DNA of 64,000 nt, from positions 1,240,001-1,304,000 of the forward strand of contig NZ_CP013197.1 in the NCBI RefSeq assembly GCF_001886855.1, written 5' to 3'. Under the pieces are notes generated by a model. That model had not been told where the DNA came from and did not search any database. It worked only from the letters and a program-made list of their open reading frames with translations. Numbering within the stretch: the stretch's first letter is position 1; every line of letters begins with the position of its first letter. Shown here one piece after another: positions 42,061 through 51,935 of this stretch. The translations under genes and the position numbers were made by a program. The DNA comes from Spiroplasma citri (GTDB taxonomy: Bacteria > Bacillota_I > Bacilli_A > Mycoplasmatales > Mycoplasmataceae).

Positions 42061-42753
42061 TTAAAACTTAAAATTTATTGGTAGTTTTTTAAGATCAAAG
42101 GTAACTTTCTTATGCCCCAAGCAACGGTAAAGCAATGCTAAAATTAACATATGATTATTTTCCCGAACCAAGTAAGTTTGCTTTCCAACCGTAATTTTGA
42201 CCCCAATATCAATAAATTCAACATTTGAAATATCTGTTAAATTAAACTGTACTACTTTCTTGTTATTATTCTTATCTAACCCATCAATAATAAACCGCTT
42301 ATTAGTAATTAATAAAACACCCTTACAAAAAAAAATGATATCTTTATGTGTTGTAAAAAGATGAATATTAACAGCATTATTTTTAAAATGACACTTTTCC
42401 TTCGGCTGTAAATCAAATGCCACTGGCAAAACTTTTAAAGGTCGTCATAATGTAAAATTAACCTCTTCAACATTATAAATAAACTCTTGTTCACGACCAG
42501 TTAAAACTAAATTTAGTTTCCGTTGATATTTATAAAATCGGTGAATAAAATCTTGAGTATAAGCAAAATTTTTTAAAATTCAACGTTTAAAAATTCAATA
42601 TTTAAAATTACGGAAATTCTCAGTTCCCATCTTTTTTTGATAACGGTCTAAAACAAAGCGCGGTTTATATTTAAAATTATATTCATTTAACGTAAACTTT
42701 CACTCTTCACGTTTTAAATAAAAGGTTATATCTTTTGTTAATCTTGAAAACAT
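42061..42753 (-). CDS. Hypothetical protein with possible PH-like C-terminal domain
   Basis: 230 residues from ATG 42753 (MFSRLTKDITFYLKREEWKFT), AAAGGTGATGG upstream. The N-terminal half is basic and aromatic (FKYKPRFVLDRYQKKMG...FKYWIFKRWILKNFAYTQDF). The C-terminal half has a strand pattern (KGVLLITNKRFIIDGLDKN...VQFNLTDISNVEFIDIGVKITVGKQTYLVR) that resembles the bacterial PH-like fold ('vlliTnkRii...dl.sI..ve....g...'). It ends 12 bases before nagA. Probably cytosolic; function unknown. Confidence 0.6.
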
Positions 42754-42785
42754 TACCATCACCTTTATTAATTATATAACAAAAT

Positions 42786-42826
42786 TAAAAAACTCTAAAT
42801 TAATCATAGATTAATTTAGAGTCTAG
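42786..42826 (-). terminator. tRNA operon terminator
   Basis: A perfect 14-bp stem (ACTCTAAATTAATC / GATTAATTTAGAGT), three-base loop, with the T-run on the minus strand. It ends the transcript of the tRNA cluster. Confidence 0.8.
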
Positions 42827-42848
42827 GGTTATTTTTAACTAAATTCAA

Positions 42849-42924
42849 TGGTGGTTCAGGACAGAATTGAACTGCCGACACTTTGAGCTTCAATCAAATG
42901 CTCTACCAACTGAGCTACTGAACC
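42849..42924 (-). tRNA. trnF: tRNA-Phe (GAA)
   Basis: 76-base cloverleaf; acceptor GGTTCAG/CTGAACC, anticodon loop TTGAAGC, encoded CCA. Last gene of a ten-tRNA minus-strand operon. Confidence 0.93.
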
Positions 42925-42929
42925 ACGAT

Positions 42930-43005
42930 TGGCGGTCTTGACGGGACTTGAACCCGCGATCTCCTCTGTGACAGAGAGGCATGATAACCACTTCACTACA
43001 AGACC
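42930..43005 (-). tRNA. trnD: tRNA-Asp (GTC)
   Basis: Acceptor GGTCTTG/CAAGACC, anticodon loop CTGTCAC in a CCTCT/AGAGG stem, encoded CCA. Confidence 0.93.
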
Positions 43006-43007
43006 AT

Positions 43008-43082
<75 letters not shown>

Positions 43083-43134
43083 ATTTTAATACTATCACAA
43101 CTTAACTTTTAATTGCAAGTTTTTTTCTGAAAAA

Positions 43135-43227
43135 TGGCGGAAGATGAGGGATTCGAACCCCCGCGCGGCTTTCACCGCCTGTCGGTTTTCAAGACCGATC
43201 CCTTCAACCAGACTTGGGTAATCTTCC
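43135..43227 (-). tRNA. trnS: tRNA-Ser (TGA)
   Basis: 93 bases with a long variable arm; acceptor GGAAGAT/ATCTTCC, anticodon loop CTTGAAA, encoded CCA. Confidence 0.92.
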
Positions 43228-43262
43228 AAAAATGCTTGTAAAGCAACTAAATAAATAATAAA

Positions 43263-43339
43263 TGGTGGACCCTACTGGACTTGAACCAGTGACCATCCGG
43301 TTATGAGCCGGATGCTCTAACCAACTGAGCTAAGGGTCC
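43263..43339 (-). tRNA. tRNA-Ile2 (CAT, lysidine type)
   Basis: Anticodon CAT with acceptor GGACCCT/AGGGTCC, the GGACC...GGTCC pattern of Firmicute tRNA-Ile2, whose C34 is changed to lysidine to read AUA. Assigned by similarity to that pattern and by exclusion of the initiator and elongator. Confidence 0.75.
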
Positions 43340-43340
43340 A

Positions 43341-43417
43341 TGGTAGCGAGAAAGAGACTTGAACTCTTGACCTCCCGGGTATGAGCCGAGCGCTCTAACC
43401 AGCTGAGCTATCCCGCC
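43341..43417 (-). tRNA. trnM: Elongator tRNA-Met (CAT)
   Basis: Acceptor GGCGGGA with a G:T-containing partner TCTCGCT, anticodon loop CTCATAC, encoded CCA; matches the GGCGG...CGCTACCA pattern of Bacillus elongator tRNA-Met. Confidence 0.8.
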
Positions 43418-43449
43418 ATATCAAGTTTAATTGCTTTATTAATTATTAA

Positions 43450-43525
43450 TGGTGGACCCGAACGGGATCGAACCGTCGACCCCCTGCGTGCAAGGCAGGT
43501 GCTCTCCCAGCTGAGCTACGGGCCC
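43450..43525 (-). tRNA. trnA: tRNA-Ala (TGC)
   Basis: Anticodon loop CTTGCAC in a CCTGC/GCAGG stem; acceptor GGGCCCG, encoded CCA. Confidence 0.92.
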
Positions 43526-43540
43526 AAAATAGTATAAAAA

Positions 43541-43617
43541 TGGTCGGAAAGACAGGATTCGAACCTGCGACCCCTCGGTCCCAAACCGAGTGCTCTACCA
43601 AGCTAAGCTACTTTCCG
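43541..43617 (-). tRNA. trnP: tRNA-Pro (TGG)
   Basis: Acceptor CGGAAAG/CTTTCCG, anticodon loop TTTGGGA in CTCGG/CCGAG, encoded CCA. Confidence 0.92.
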
Positions 43618-43640
43618 AAAAAAAATAACATTTAAATAAA

Positions 43641-43717
43641 TGGCGCGCCCAGAAGGATTCGAACCCTCAACCTTTTGATCCGTAGTCAAACGATCTATCC
43701 AATTGATCTATGGGCGC
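43641..43717 (-). tRNA. trnR: tRNA-Arg (ACG)
   Basis: Acceptor GCGCCCA/TGGGCGC, anticodon loop CTACGGA in TTTGA/TCAAA, encoded CCA. Confidence 0.92.
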
Positions 43718-43758
43718 ATAAGAAATAAAACAATATTTAAATGTTGAGTAGATTTAAA

Positions 43759-43834
43759 TGGAGGCACTAGTCGGATTCGAACCGACGATCGGGGAGTTGC
43801 AGTCCCATGCCTTAGCCACCTTGGCTATAGTGCC
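43759..43834 (-). tRNA. trnC: tRNA-Cys (GCA)
   Basis: Acceptor GGCACTA/TAGTGCC, anticodon loop CTGCAAC in a GGGA/TCCC stem, encoded CCA. First gene of the tRNA operon. Confidence 0.92.
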
Positions 43835-43924
43835 ATAAAATCTAAACCCCTACTATATTATCATATTCATAATTCATTTCAAGATAAATAAATAAAAAAC
43901 TTAAATTCATTTTATTATTTTTAT

Positions 43925-45544
43925 TTACTCAACAGCAATTAAAAATGGGTATAATGTTTGATCACCATCAATAAATTCATATTCAACATCAAAACTTTCA
44001 TCGAGATATTTTCGAATTGCATTAATATCTCGTGTTTCTGCTTCTTCACCAGTAAAAATTGTTACAATTTCTGTTGATTTTGTAATTGCTCGGTCAAACA
44101 AGTATTTCATTGTTCGTGATAAGGTTGGAAATGAACAAATAATTTTTTTATTCATAATCCCCATATACTCCCCTTTGTTAATTTTAACACCATCAATTGA
44201 AGTTGTTTTTGCTGAAACAGTAATTGATAAACTTGTCACATTTTTAATACTTGCTTTTAATGTTGAATAAATCTTTTTCGGTGCTTCTCCTGGTTCAAAT
44301 GATAAAGCTGCTACCATTCCTTCTTGAATTGATGTTGTTGGCACAATATATACATTTGACTTACGTTCAACTTTGGCTGCTTGTTGTGCTGCTAAAATTG
44401 CATTACTATTGTTTGGCAAAATAAACACATCAACCGCATCAACTGCTTCAATTGCATTTAAATAATCATCAGTTGATGGATTCATTGATGCTCCACCATT
44501 AACAGTAAATTGAATATTTAAATCAGTTTTGAAAAAATTGGCAATTCCATTTGATGGTGTAACGGCAATAATAGCCGCAGAATTTTTTAATTGCCGGTCA
44601 ACTTTAATTGTCTTAACATGTTTGGCTGCTTGTAAATTCATATTTTCAATTTTAATATTCTTAAACTCACCATGTTGTTGTAAAAAAGTTACAATATAAC
44701 CCGGAAGTAAAGTATGAACATGAACTTTTAAAATATCATTATCAACAACTGCAACAATTGATTTTCCACCTTGATCTTCTAATGTTTGGCGAATTTGCAT
44801 TATATTAATTTTATTAATATGCTTATTATCTAACATTACAATTGCCTCAGTACAATAACCAAATTCTTCGTTTTGCAAATCCATAACAACATTATCACCA
44901 GTATTTTCAACTTGTTTTTTTCGTTGTGGCACAATTTTTCCTGTTTTTCAATATTCTGTAATGCCTTCAAATATTTTTACTAAACCAAAACCACCTGAAT
45001 CAACAACACCAACTTCTTTCAAAACTGGTAGTAACTCCGGAGTATGATTCAATGACTCAGTTGCAAAATCAACAATTTTTTGGAATAACTCTGGAACAGA
45101 GATTTCTTTTTCTAATGTTGAAACATGTTCCGCAGTTTCACGGATTACAGTTAAAATTGTTCCTTCAACCGGTTTCATCACCGCTTTATAAGCAACTTCA
45201 TTAGCTTGTGAAATTCCTACTTTAACTGAATCAAAATTTAATTCATCAAATTCTTTTAAACCATTGGCAAAACCACGAAAGATCTGCGATAAAATAACAC
45301 CTGAATTGCCACGTGCCCCCATAATTAAGCCACGCGCAAAAACATCAGCAACCTTACTAATTGATTCCGAATTGAGTTCATTAATTTCCTTAACAGCATT
45401 AGTCATCGTTAAATTCATATTTGTTCCTGTATCTCCATCAGGAACTGGAAAAACATTTAATTTATCAATTTCTGGATAAAAATTATATAAATTATTATAA
45501 CCGCTGATCAGCGAATCTTTAAAAGATTTTGCATTAAATTCCAT
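43925..45544 (-). CDS. fakA: Fatty acid kinase ATP-binding subunit (FakA/DAK2 family)
   Basis: 539 residues from ATG 45544 (MEFNAKSFKDSLISGYNNLYNF; AAAGGTGAT upstream). The N-terminal DhaL-type kinase domain shows FPVPDGDTGTNMNLTM (Mg-ATP Asp residues), GARGNSGVILSQIFRGF, KPVEGTILTVIRE and GVVDSGGFGLVKI. The middle and C-terminal DegV-like parts (EFGYCTEAIVML, KVHVHTLLPG, TPSNGIANFF, NNSNAILAAQQAA) complete the FakA layout. It phosphorylates fatty acids held by FakB proteins for phospholipid synthesis. Follows the asp23 gene as in most Firmicutes. Confidence 0.9.
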
Positions 45545-45656
45545 TTCTATCACCTTTACATTTTTCATCAATTAAGTTCGCTTTTTTAGTTGTCCTAAGT
45601 GATATAATTGTAAATCTTGCATCACTCAAATATCTCATTTTAATAAAATTTCCTAC

Positions 45657-45995
45657 CTAAATTAATAAGTCTTGAATATTTACATTCACATAAATCATAA
45701 TATCATTTGAATAAATATCCAGTTTTTCTAATTCATATTTAATCCTAATTTTTATTTCTTGGGCAATATCTTTAATATTTACTCCTTCTAGCAAAATAAT
45801 AAAGATTTCTATGTAAAAATTACGGCCATCTTGTCTCAATTTAATTGACTGTGAGTAATCTTTAAGTAGCATTATCACATTGTCTTCATTATTTTCAGTA
45901 TCATCAACCTTTGCGAATCCAGCGACCCCAGGGACTGTAATTACTGCTGCATGAACTAAATCTGCAATTTTAGCTACATTAATTTTCTCAATCAT
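45657..45995 (-). CDS. Asp23/Gls24-family protein
   Basis: 112 residues from ATG 45995 (MIEKINVAKIADLVHAAVITVPGVAGFAKVD; GGTGAT upstream). The AxxxVxxIPGV-type opening and two strand-helix units (YIEIFIILLEGVNIKDIAQEIKIRIKYELEK) define the Asp23 fold. Members gather at the membrane or accompany fakA; the pair asp23-fakA downstream of rpmB is conserved in Firmicutes. Here rpmB is about 1.5 kb away on the other strand, so the cluster has been rearranged. Confidence 0.85.
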   Translation of the reverse strand: MIEKINVAKIADLVHAAVITVPGVAGFAKVDDTENNEDNVIMLLKDYSQSIKLRQDGRNFYIEIFIILLEGVNIKDIAQEIKIRIKYELEKLDIYSNDIMIYVNVNIQDLLI

Positions 45996-46113
45996 AAAAA
46001 TCACCACTAAACTAAATTAACATTATTAATTATAACGAGAAAATACAATAAAGCAATAAATTTATTATATTTTCTTAATTAAATTGTTAACTCTTTGTTG
46101 TCTTTCCCCCTTA

Positions 46114-46445
46114 TTATTTAAAAAAATCATCAATGTTCGTTAGCATATGACTAGGACTAACAAGTTTTTCTAATGTTTTCTCTTCCGCTAATATTAATTC
46201 TTGATACTTTAAAACAAAGTCTTTTGTATTAATTTCTTTTTTTTCTGAAACATTTTTAATTTTAATACATTCATTAATATCCTCTCAAGAAAATCCATGT
46301 TGTACTCTTAAAGAAGCTATTGCATGAGCAATACTATGGTTAACGATTCTTGATTACGTTTGCCACCAATTGTATTATTAAATGATAAAGTTTGAGTAAA
46401 AAAATAATGATTATTCCCTTGTTCACTTGTTTTTCGTACTGTCAT
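46114..46445 (-). pseudogene. Hypothetical protein, frameshifted
   Basis: Starts MTVRKTSEQGNNHYFFTQTLSFNNTIGGKRNQES at 46445 and shifts frame near 46345 into VNHSIAHAIASLRVQHGFSWEDINECIKIKNVSEKKEINTKDFVLKYQEL... ending DDFFK. Repaired length about 110 residues. The first part is strand-rich, the second helical. Not recognised. Divergent from the gene at 46692; a 16-bp inverted repeat lies between them. Confidence 0.45.
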
Positions 46446-46566
46446 TTCAATCACAATATTTTCCTCCTAGATGTAATTCTACTATAAATTAAGGATAATT
46501 ACTACCTTTTAAAGTTTAATCATTAAGCAAATTATTTACTGAATACTAGGCAAATTAAATGAGCAT

Positions 46567-46633
46567 TAATTATATAGTAACTGCAATGTTATAAATATAT
46601 TATTTTTCAATAAAATAAGTTACTATATAATTA
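46567..46633. promoter_or_regulatory. 16-bp perfect inverted repeat between divergent genes
   Basis: TAATTATATAGTAACT (46567-46582) and its exact complement (46618-46633), 35 bases apart, with a nearby duplicated TTTTCAATAAAA (about 46605 and 46669). It lies 60 bases before ATG 46692. It could be an operator for dimers or an RNA hairpin in a leader. Confidence 0.45.
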
Positions 46634-46691
46634 GTGTATGACTATTTTAATTAGTAAATAACATTACTTTTCAATAAAAAGGTGTAAAGAT

Positions 46692-47315
46692 ATGAATAAA
46701 ATAGAATTTTTAATTAATTTAGATAAGGTGAACAGTGATTTTAAAAAATTATTAAAAGATTTTGATAAGTTAGAAAATAAATATCTTAAAATAATAAAAA
46801 AAGATAAAAATCTAAAAGAAACAATAAATTTAGAAGAATTATCAGATATTAAAAATGTTTCAAATGAATTATATACAGAAGTAATTTTCCCCTATTTTCA
46901 ACATAAAAATGAAGAAATCATTCCAAATGGCCGAGAAATTATTGAAACAGTTACGGGTACTTACCAAAATTTAAAAACTAAAGTTAATAATTTTGTCTTA
47001 AACACAGACAAAGCAATAACTGATGCACAAAAAAATACCCAATGATATTTACCTAAGTCAAAGATAAATCCAATTGCAAAACCACCACGCGCAAAATTAT
47101 CTGATCAAGAATTATTAAATTTAGAATCACAGCCAGGAACAAGTGGGGTTCAAGCACAAGCCAATAAAAAAAGCCCACAATCTGTTCCTTCCAAACCACA
47201 TTTAACAGAGTTACAAAAAAAGAACATTATTGCAATTAACAAACAAGTAAAAAATATGACCCAACAAGAAAATCAACAGGAACAAACAACACAAGTTGAA
47301 GAAAATTCAAGATAA
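46692..47315 (+). CDS. Lineage-specific helical protein with Pro/Gln-rich tail
   Basis: 207 residues. AAGGTGTAAAG precedes the ATG. The first 120 residues are helical and charged (MNKIEFLINLDKVNSDFKKLLKDFDKLENKYL...), then a low-complexity Pro/Gln/Ser/Lys-rich region (KPPRAKLSDQELL, KKSPQSVPSKPHLTELQKK, TQQENQQEQTTQVEENSR). No signal peptide or membrane segment. Such tails suggest a flexible linker or cytoskeletal interaction, but no family is recognised. One TGA is Trp (QWYLPKSK). Confidence 0.6.
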
Positions 47316-47472
47316 TGTGAAGATGAATAACACTTTTAATAATGGTTTTATCCATTTTTTAACTTAAATTTAGCAAAAAACTGATGGTTTTCATAAAAAT
47401 TAGATTTATACTTGCTTTTAATTTAAAAATTAGTTATTATTTTATAGTATGCAGATATAAAGGAGTGAAATT

Positions 47473-47670
47473 ATGGCAAGAAAATGTGAAATTACTGGTA
47501 AAAGTGCTTTATCAGGAAACAAACGTTCACACGCGTTAAATGCAACCCATCGTAAATGAAATGTTAATTTACAAAAAGTAAGAATTGTTGTTGACGGTGA
47601 AGTTAAAACATTACGTGTTGCAACAAGAACTTTAAAAACATTAAAGCGTAAAGGACAAATTGCGCAATAA
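47473..47670 (+). CDS. rpmB: Ribosomal protein L28
   Basis: 65 residues: [38 protein letters not shown]... The N-terminal CEITGK...GN..SHA pattern and the basic C-terminus ([16 protein letters not shown]) identify bL28. Only one Cys of the zinc-type form is present, so it is the zinc-free variant. AGGAG precedes the ATG. Own terminator downstream. Confidence 0.95.
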
Positions 47671-47702
47671 ATAAAGTTTAAAAAAACATTGATAAAATAA
47701 TA

Positions 47703-47743
47703 AAAAAGGAAGCATAAATTTTAAAATTTATGCTTCCTTTTTC
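47703..47743 (+). terminator. rpmB terminator
   Basis: Long stem AAAAAGGAAGCATAAATT / AATTTATGCTTCCTTTTT with a T-run. Confidence 0.85.
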
Positions 47744-47776
47744 TCTAAAATACGATAAAATTAAAAAGGTACAAAT

Positions 47777-47861
47777 GCCCATGTGGCGGAATTGGCAGAC
47801 GCAGTAGACTCAAAATCTACCGAAGAAATTCGTATCGGTTCGAGCCCGATCATGGGTACCA
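47777..47861 (+). tRNA. trnL: tRNA-Leu (CAA)
   Basis: 85 bases with a class II variable arm; acceptor GCCCATG/CATGGGT, anticodon loop CTCAAAA in GTAGA/TCTAC, encoded CCA. Confidence 0.92.
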
Positions 47862-47879
47862 AATTTTAAAGTAAAAAAT

Positions 47880-47903
47880 AATCGGTTTAAAAAACCGATT
47901 TTT
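47880..47903. terminator. Terminator between tRNA-Leu and thiN
   Basis: Stem AATCGGTTT / AAACCGATT with T-runs; serves converging transcripts and overlaps the thiN stop. Confidence 0.75.
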
Positions 47904-48510
47904 ATTTACTATAAATTGCGATAACTTGACCTGCTAAAACATCAATATTTCCTACTGACGCAAGAAATTCATTGCTAACTGCATTAGGCGATAATTCTAC
48001 TAATTTTAATTGTTTAGCATTATATTTTAAATTACTAATCGTCACAGTTGCTGATTGTAAACTAAATAATGAAAAATAACGATAACCTGACTTTTGATAA
48101 ACTTCATTCATTCCTGGTTTTAGTAAATAAGCATAAGTATTATCATTCATAAAAATGATATTGTAACAACAAATAAAATTAAAACAACTCAACTCCATAT
48201 CAAATCGATTGCCTTGGGCAATAAAAATAATTTCTTGTGGGTTTAATTTTAAAGCTTCTTGTAATGCTAATTCACCATCAATATGATCTTTAATTTGGGA
48301 AACTATTAGTAACTCTTTTGCTTTATTAGCAATCAGTTTTGCTTCTGTTGTTGTCAAACTATCTTGGTCACAGCAAAAAAGATCAAAAGTAGCAAAATTT
48401 TTAATTAAATCTAAGGCACCCCGTTCAACACCAATTTTATAATAATCTTGATACTGCTGTAAATCTAAGTTTGTTTCTGAACAAACAATTAAAACTTTAT
48501 TTGTTTTCAT
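47902..48510 (-). CDS. thiN: Thiamine pyrophosphokinase
   Basis: 202 residues. MKTNKVLIVCSETNLDL, then IGVERGALDLIKN (substrate-binding 'D.GA..l'), LFCCDQDSL (equivalent of GDFDS), SQIKDHIDGELALQEAL (equivalent of K..TD...A), and GNRFDMELSCFNFI (G.R.DH...N). It makes thiamine diphosphate from salvaged thiamine. Several catalytic positions differ from the textbook motifs (Cys-Asp for Gly-Asp; Glu for His), as in other mollicutes. It overlaps rpe by 14 bases. Confidence 0.8.
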   Translation of the reverse strand: MKTNKVLIVCSETNLDLQQYQDYYKIGVERGALDLIKNFATFDLFCCDQDSLTTTEAKLIANKAKELLIVSQIKDHIDGELALQEALKLNPQEIIFIAQGNRFDMELSCFNFICCYNIIFMNDNTYAYLLKPGMNEVYQKSGYRYFSLFSLQSATVTISNLKYNAKQLKLVELSPNAVSNEFLASVGNIDVLAGQVIAIYSK

Positions 48511-49177
48511 TCGCTAATAATCCTTTCAGCCGGGTTGCTAAATCTGTATGACCAAATAAATAACTACCCGCTACTAATACATCAACCCCATATTGTTTAC
48601 AAAGAGTTGCAGTCTCAGCATTAATTCCTCCGTCAACTTCAATTAATGTTTTGCCATTATTTTGATCAAGATAGTCTCGTAAGGCTTTAATCTTTGTTGC
48701 TGCAGCTGAAATAAAAGTTTGACCGCCAAAACCAGGTTCTACTGTCATTACTAAGACTAAATCAAGATGTTTTAAATAAGGGAAAATAACTTTAACTGGG
48801 GTTAATGGTTTAATTGCTAACCCAATTTTTATGTTTAATTTTATTCGTAAATTTAAAAATTCAGTTAATTGTGGTGGGGTTAATGCTTCATAATGCAAAG
48901 TAATTGCTGATGCACCTGCTTTAATAAAAGGCAGCAAATAATTTTCAACACTACTATTTTTAATTTTAACCATTAAGTGACAATCAAGATACAAATCACT
49001 ATAACTAGTAATATCAGCTAAAATCTTTGGACCAAAAGTTAAATTTGGTACAAAATCACCATCCATTACATCAAAATGAATTCATTGTGCGCCAGCTTCC
49101 TTAATTGTTGCTAATTCTTCTTGTAAGATTAAATAATTTGCACTTAAAACACTTGGTGCAACAAGATATTTTTTCAT
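48497..49177 (-). CDS. rpe: Ribulose-phosphate 3-epimerase
   Basis: 226 residues, TIM barrel of the pentose phosphate pathway. MKKYLVAPSVLSANYLILQEEL, HFDVMDGDFVPNLTFGP (metal ligands), DCHLMV, ITLHYEA, LVMTVEPGFGGQTFI and VDGGINAETA are all present. Start 49177 is chosen over an adjacent ATG at 49180 because of spacing from AGAGG. It lies between rsgA and thiN, overlapping the latter, in the conserved Firmicute cluster. Confidence 0.95.
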
Positions 49178-49189
49178 CATTACCTCTTT

Positions 49190-50059
49190 CTATTGCTCTT
49201 GCATAATGCGAACATAATCATTATAAAAAAATTGTGGAATAATATTCGCTTGAACTAATGCTTTTATTTTGCAATGCGGTTCGTGTAAATGTAAACAAGT
49301 TCGAAACTTACATTCATTAGCATATTGATTAAAAAAATGATAAGAGCGTGCTAATTCTCCTTTTTCATAATCTCTTAAATCAAATGTTGAAAAACCTGGC
49401 GTATCAGCAACCATTCCATTTAATAACTCATATAATGCGCTAGTTGTGGTTGTATGTTTTCCTCGCCCTAATGCTTTAGAAATTTCTTGCGTCTTAATTA
49501 TTTCCGCTTGTAATAATGTATTTAAAGTTGACGACTTACCACTACCAGTTTGCCCAGTTAACACTGAGATTTTATTTTGAAAAAGTTGTTCAAATTGTTG
49601 TCATATTTTTTTATCATCTTTTTTATTACTAATAAAATAAACTTCATAACCTAACTTTGGATACCAGTTAAAATATTTTTGATAAAGTTCATCTGTTTTC
49701 AATAAGTCTTTTTTAGTAAAAACAATAACTGGTTTTAAGTTTTTATATTCAATAAATGCTAAATATTTATTTAATAAATATGAATTAAAAGTCGGTTCTG
49801 CCATTGCTGTAATAATAACAACTTGATCAACATTAGCAATTCGTGGACGGTATAATTTATTTTTACGAGGTTCAATTTGATAAATAATTCCTTGCTTGTC
49901 ATTTTGAATTTCAAATTGAACATAATCACCAACAACTGGTTTAATTTCTTGATGACGAAATAATCCTTTTGCTTTGCAAGCATAAATTTGGTGATCAGTA
50001 TCATTTTTAACATAACAAAACTCGCTAACAATGCGAATAATCATTCCTGTTTGGTGCAT
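49190..50059 (-). CDS. rsgA: Ribosome biogenesis GTPase RsgA
   Basis: 289 residues: an N-terminal OB-fold (MIIRIVSEFCYVKNDTDHQIYACKAKGLFR...GDYVQFE), a circularly permuted GTPase domain with FTKKDL (G4), SNKKDD region, GQTGSGKSSTLNTLL (G1), TTTTSALYEL (G2), DTPGFSTFDL (G3), and a C-terminal zinc knuckle (CKFRTCLHLHEPHCKI). It checks 30S maturation. AGGATAG precedes the ATG. Next to prkC, as in most Firmicutes. Confidence 0.95.
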
Positions 50060-50065
50060 ATTATT

Positions 50066-51079
50066 CTATCCTGGTAAAAACAAGCAAAGTCAAACTAAGG
50101 CACTAATAAAACTAACTAGTAAGAAACTAAATAACCAAGCAACCTTAGTTCTTAAAAATCATGGATAAGAATAATACCGATCATAAAGTTTGCGCTGTTT
50201 GCCTTTTACTTCAAACAAATTTGATAACTTTAAAGTTTTTTCAGATTGATGCTCTGGTGCTTCAATTGCTTGTAAACTATTATTAAAATCTGCTACTGTC
50301 TGAAACCGCTCACTTGGATCTTTTGAGATTGCCTTTAAAATAATATTTTCTAAACTTTGTGGTATCAACGGATTTACTAACCGTGGTCGTAATGGTAATT
50401 CTTTAACATGTTTAACCGCAACAAATGTTGGGTTTTTCCCAACAAAAGGAGCCATACCAACTGCTAACTCATACAACATAATGCCTAAAGCATAAATATC
50501 ACTACGTTTTGTTGCTGGTTTTGATTGAACAATTTCTGGTGCCATGTATTTTGATGTTCCAATGATTTTACCACATTCTAAATCTTCACTATTTTCTAAA
50601 ATTGCAACACCAAAATCAGCAACCTTAATTTTACCATCATATGAAATTAAAATATTTTCTGGTTTAATATCACGATGAATAATATCATTATGATGAGCTT
50701 CGGTAATAGCTAAATTAATTTCATCAAAAAAATATAATAATTCTTTAACAGTACAAGGACCTAATGTTAGTAAGCGGTCTTTTAAAGTATAACCTTTAAC
50801 TAATTCCAAAACTAGACAATGACGATCATACGCTTGAAATGAGCCATAAACTTTAACCACATTATTATGGGAAAACTGCGCAATTGAATTATATTCTTTA
50901 TTAAAACGTTCCACTGCTTCTTTATTTTTTGATAATGTCAATGTCATAATTTTAATTGCAACATGTCGTTTTAATAAAATATCATATCCTTCAAAAACTT
51001 CAGCCATACCACCATCGGCAATTTTAGCTAAAATCTGATAACGATTATGTAACATAGTTCCAATTGTGATTTGTTCCAT
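50066..51079 (-). CDS. prkC: Ser/Thr protein kinase (PrkC/Stk type, no PASTA domains)
   Basis: 337 residues from ATG 51079 (MEQITIGTMLHNRYQILAKIADGGMAEVFEGYD). The full kinase domain has the glycine loop, AIKIM Lys, HRDIKPENIL, VADFGVAI, KYMAPEIVQ and SDIYALGIMLYELAVG. One membrane segment at the very C-terminus (WLFSFLLVSFISALVWLCLFLPG) and nothing outside: the PASTA repeats that sense peptidoglycan in walled Firmicutes are absent, as fits a wall-less cell. Paired with the phosphatase gene upstream. Confidence 0.93.
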
Positions 51080-51171
51080 CTTCTTCACCCTTTTACCTTA
51101 TTATTTTAACTTGTAAACATCATAACACAAAAAACTAAGAAGAAAAAACAACAAATAAAAATAACAGCGCT

Positions 51172-51933
51172 TTAATCTGTTATTTCAAAAACAATTCCAG
51201 TTAAATTATCAGTTGATAGGTTTTCTAATGCCCGATCAATTAAAATTTTAACTTTATCATTTAATTTATTTGCCGATTTTAATGTTTCAATTAAATCAAT
51301 TTCATCAATATAATCATGAATTCCATCGGTGGTTAATAAATACTGGCCTTTAATATCCTCAATAACATAAGTATCAATTTTTAAATTCTTTGTTGGTCCC
51401 AAAGCACTTGTTAATACTTTTCAAAAAGTATGCATATTATATTGTTTTTTATATTGACCTTGAAATTCTAATTCTTGTTTTTCTCGATACTCTGTTGAAT
51501 TTTCCATATTTTGGTCAGTAGTAATTTGATAAATTTTATCATGATGTAATTTATATAACCGTGAATCACCAATATTAATAACATATACTTTTCCGTTAGC
51601 AATTAATGCAGCAACAACTGTTGTTCCCATATCACTTGTATCAGGATAAATTTGAGCATAAGTAACCATTTCTTGTTGAATTGTTAAAATTGTTTGACGA
51701 AACCATTTATTAATTTCTTCATCGGACAAATGGTTAAAATTTGTCCGTTTAAAATGTTCCACCAAACTATCAACAGCCATTTTACTGGCAACTTCGCCAT
51801 GTTGATGACCACCCATCCCATCACAAACAATGGCAATATAATTGTTAAAACTATTATTGGCAAAATCAAAGTAATCTTGATTACTACTACGATAAGCACC
51901 AATATCAGTTTTGTATCCAAACCGTATTTGCAT
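51172..51933 (-). CDS. prpC: PP2C-family Ser/Thr phosphatase
   Basis: 253 residues: FGYKTDIGAYRSSNQDYF, IAIVCDGMGGHQHGEVASKMAV (metal Asp), DMGTTVVAALI, VINIGDSRLYKLHHDKIYQITTDQ, YLLTTDGIHDYID and STDNLTGIVFEI. These are the 11 PP2C motifs in order. It reverses PrkC phosphorylation. Its ATG overlaps the region just after the rlmN stop, so it is co-transcribed. Confidence 0.95.
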
Positions 51934-51935
51934 AA

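Noticed and set aside
45570-45640. Possible small minus-strand peptide (MQDLQLYHLGQLKKRT) between asp23 and fakA
   Set aside because: It has no clear ribosome binding site for its ATG, and two frames are open over the same bases; too short to support.
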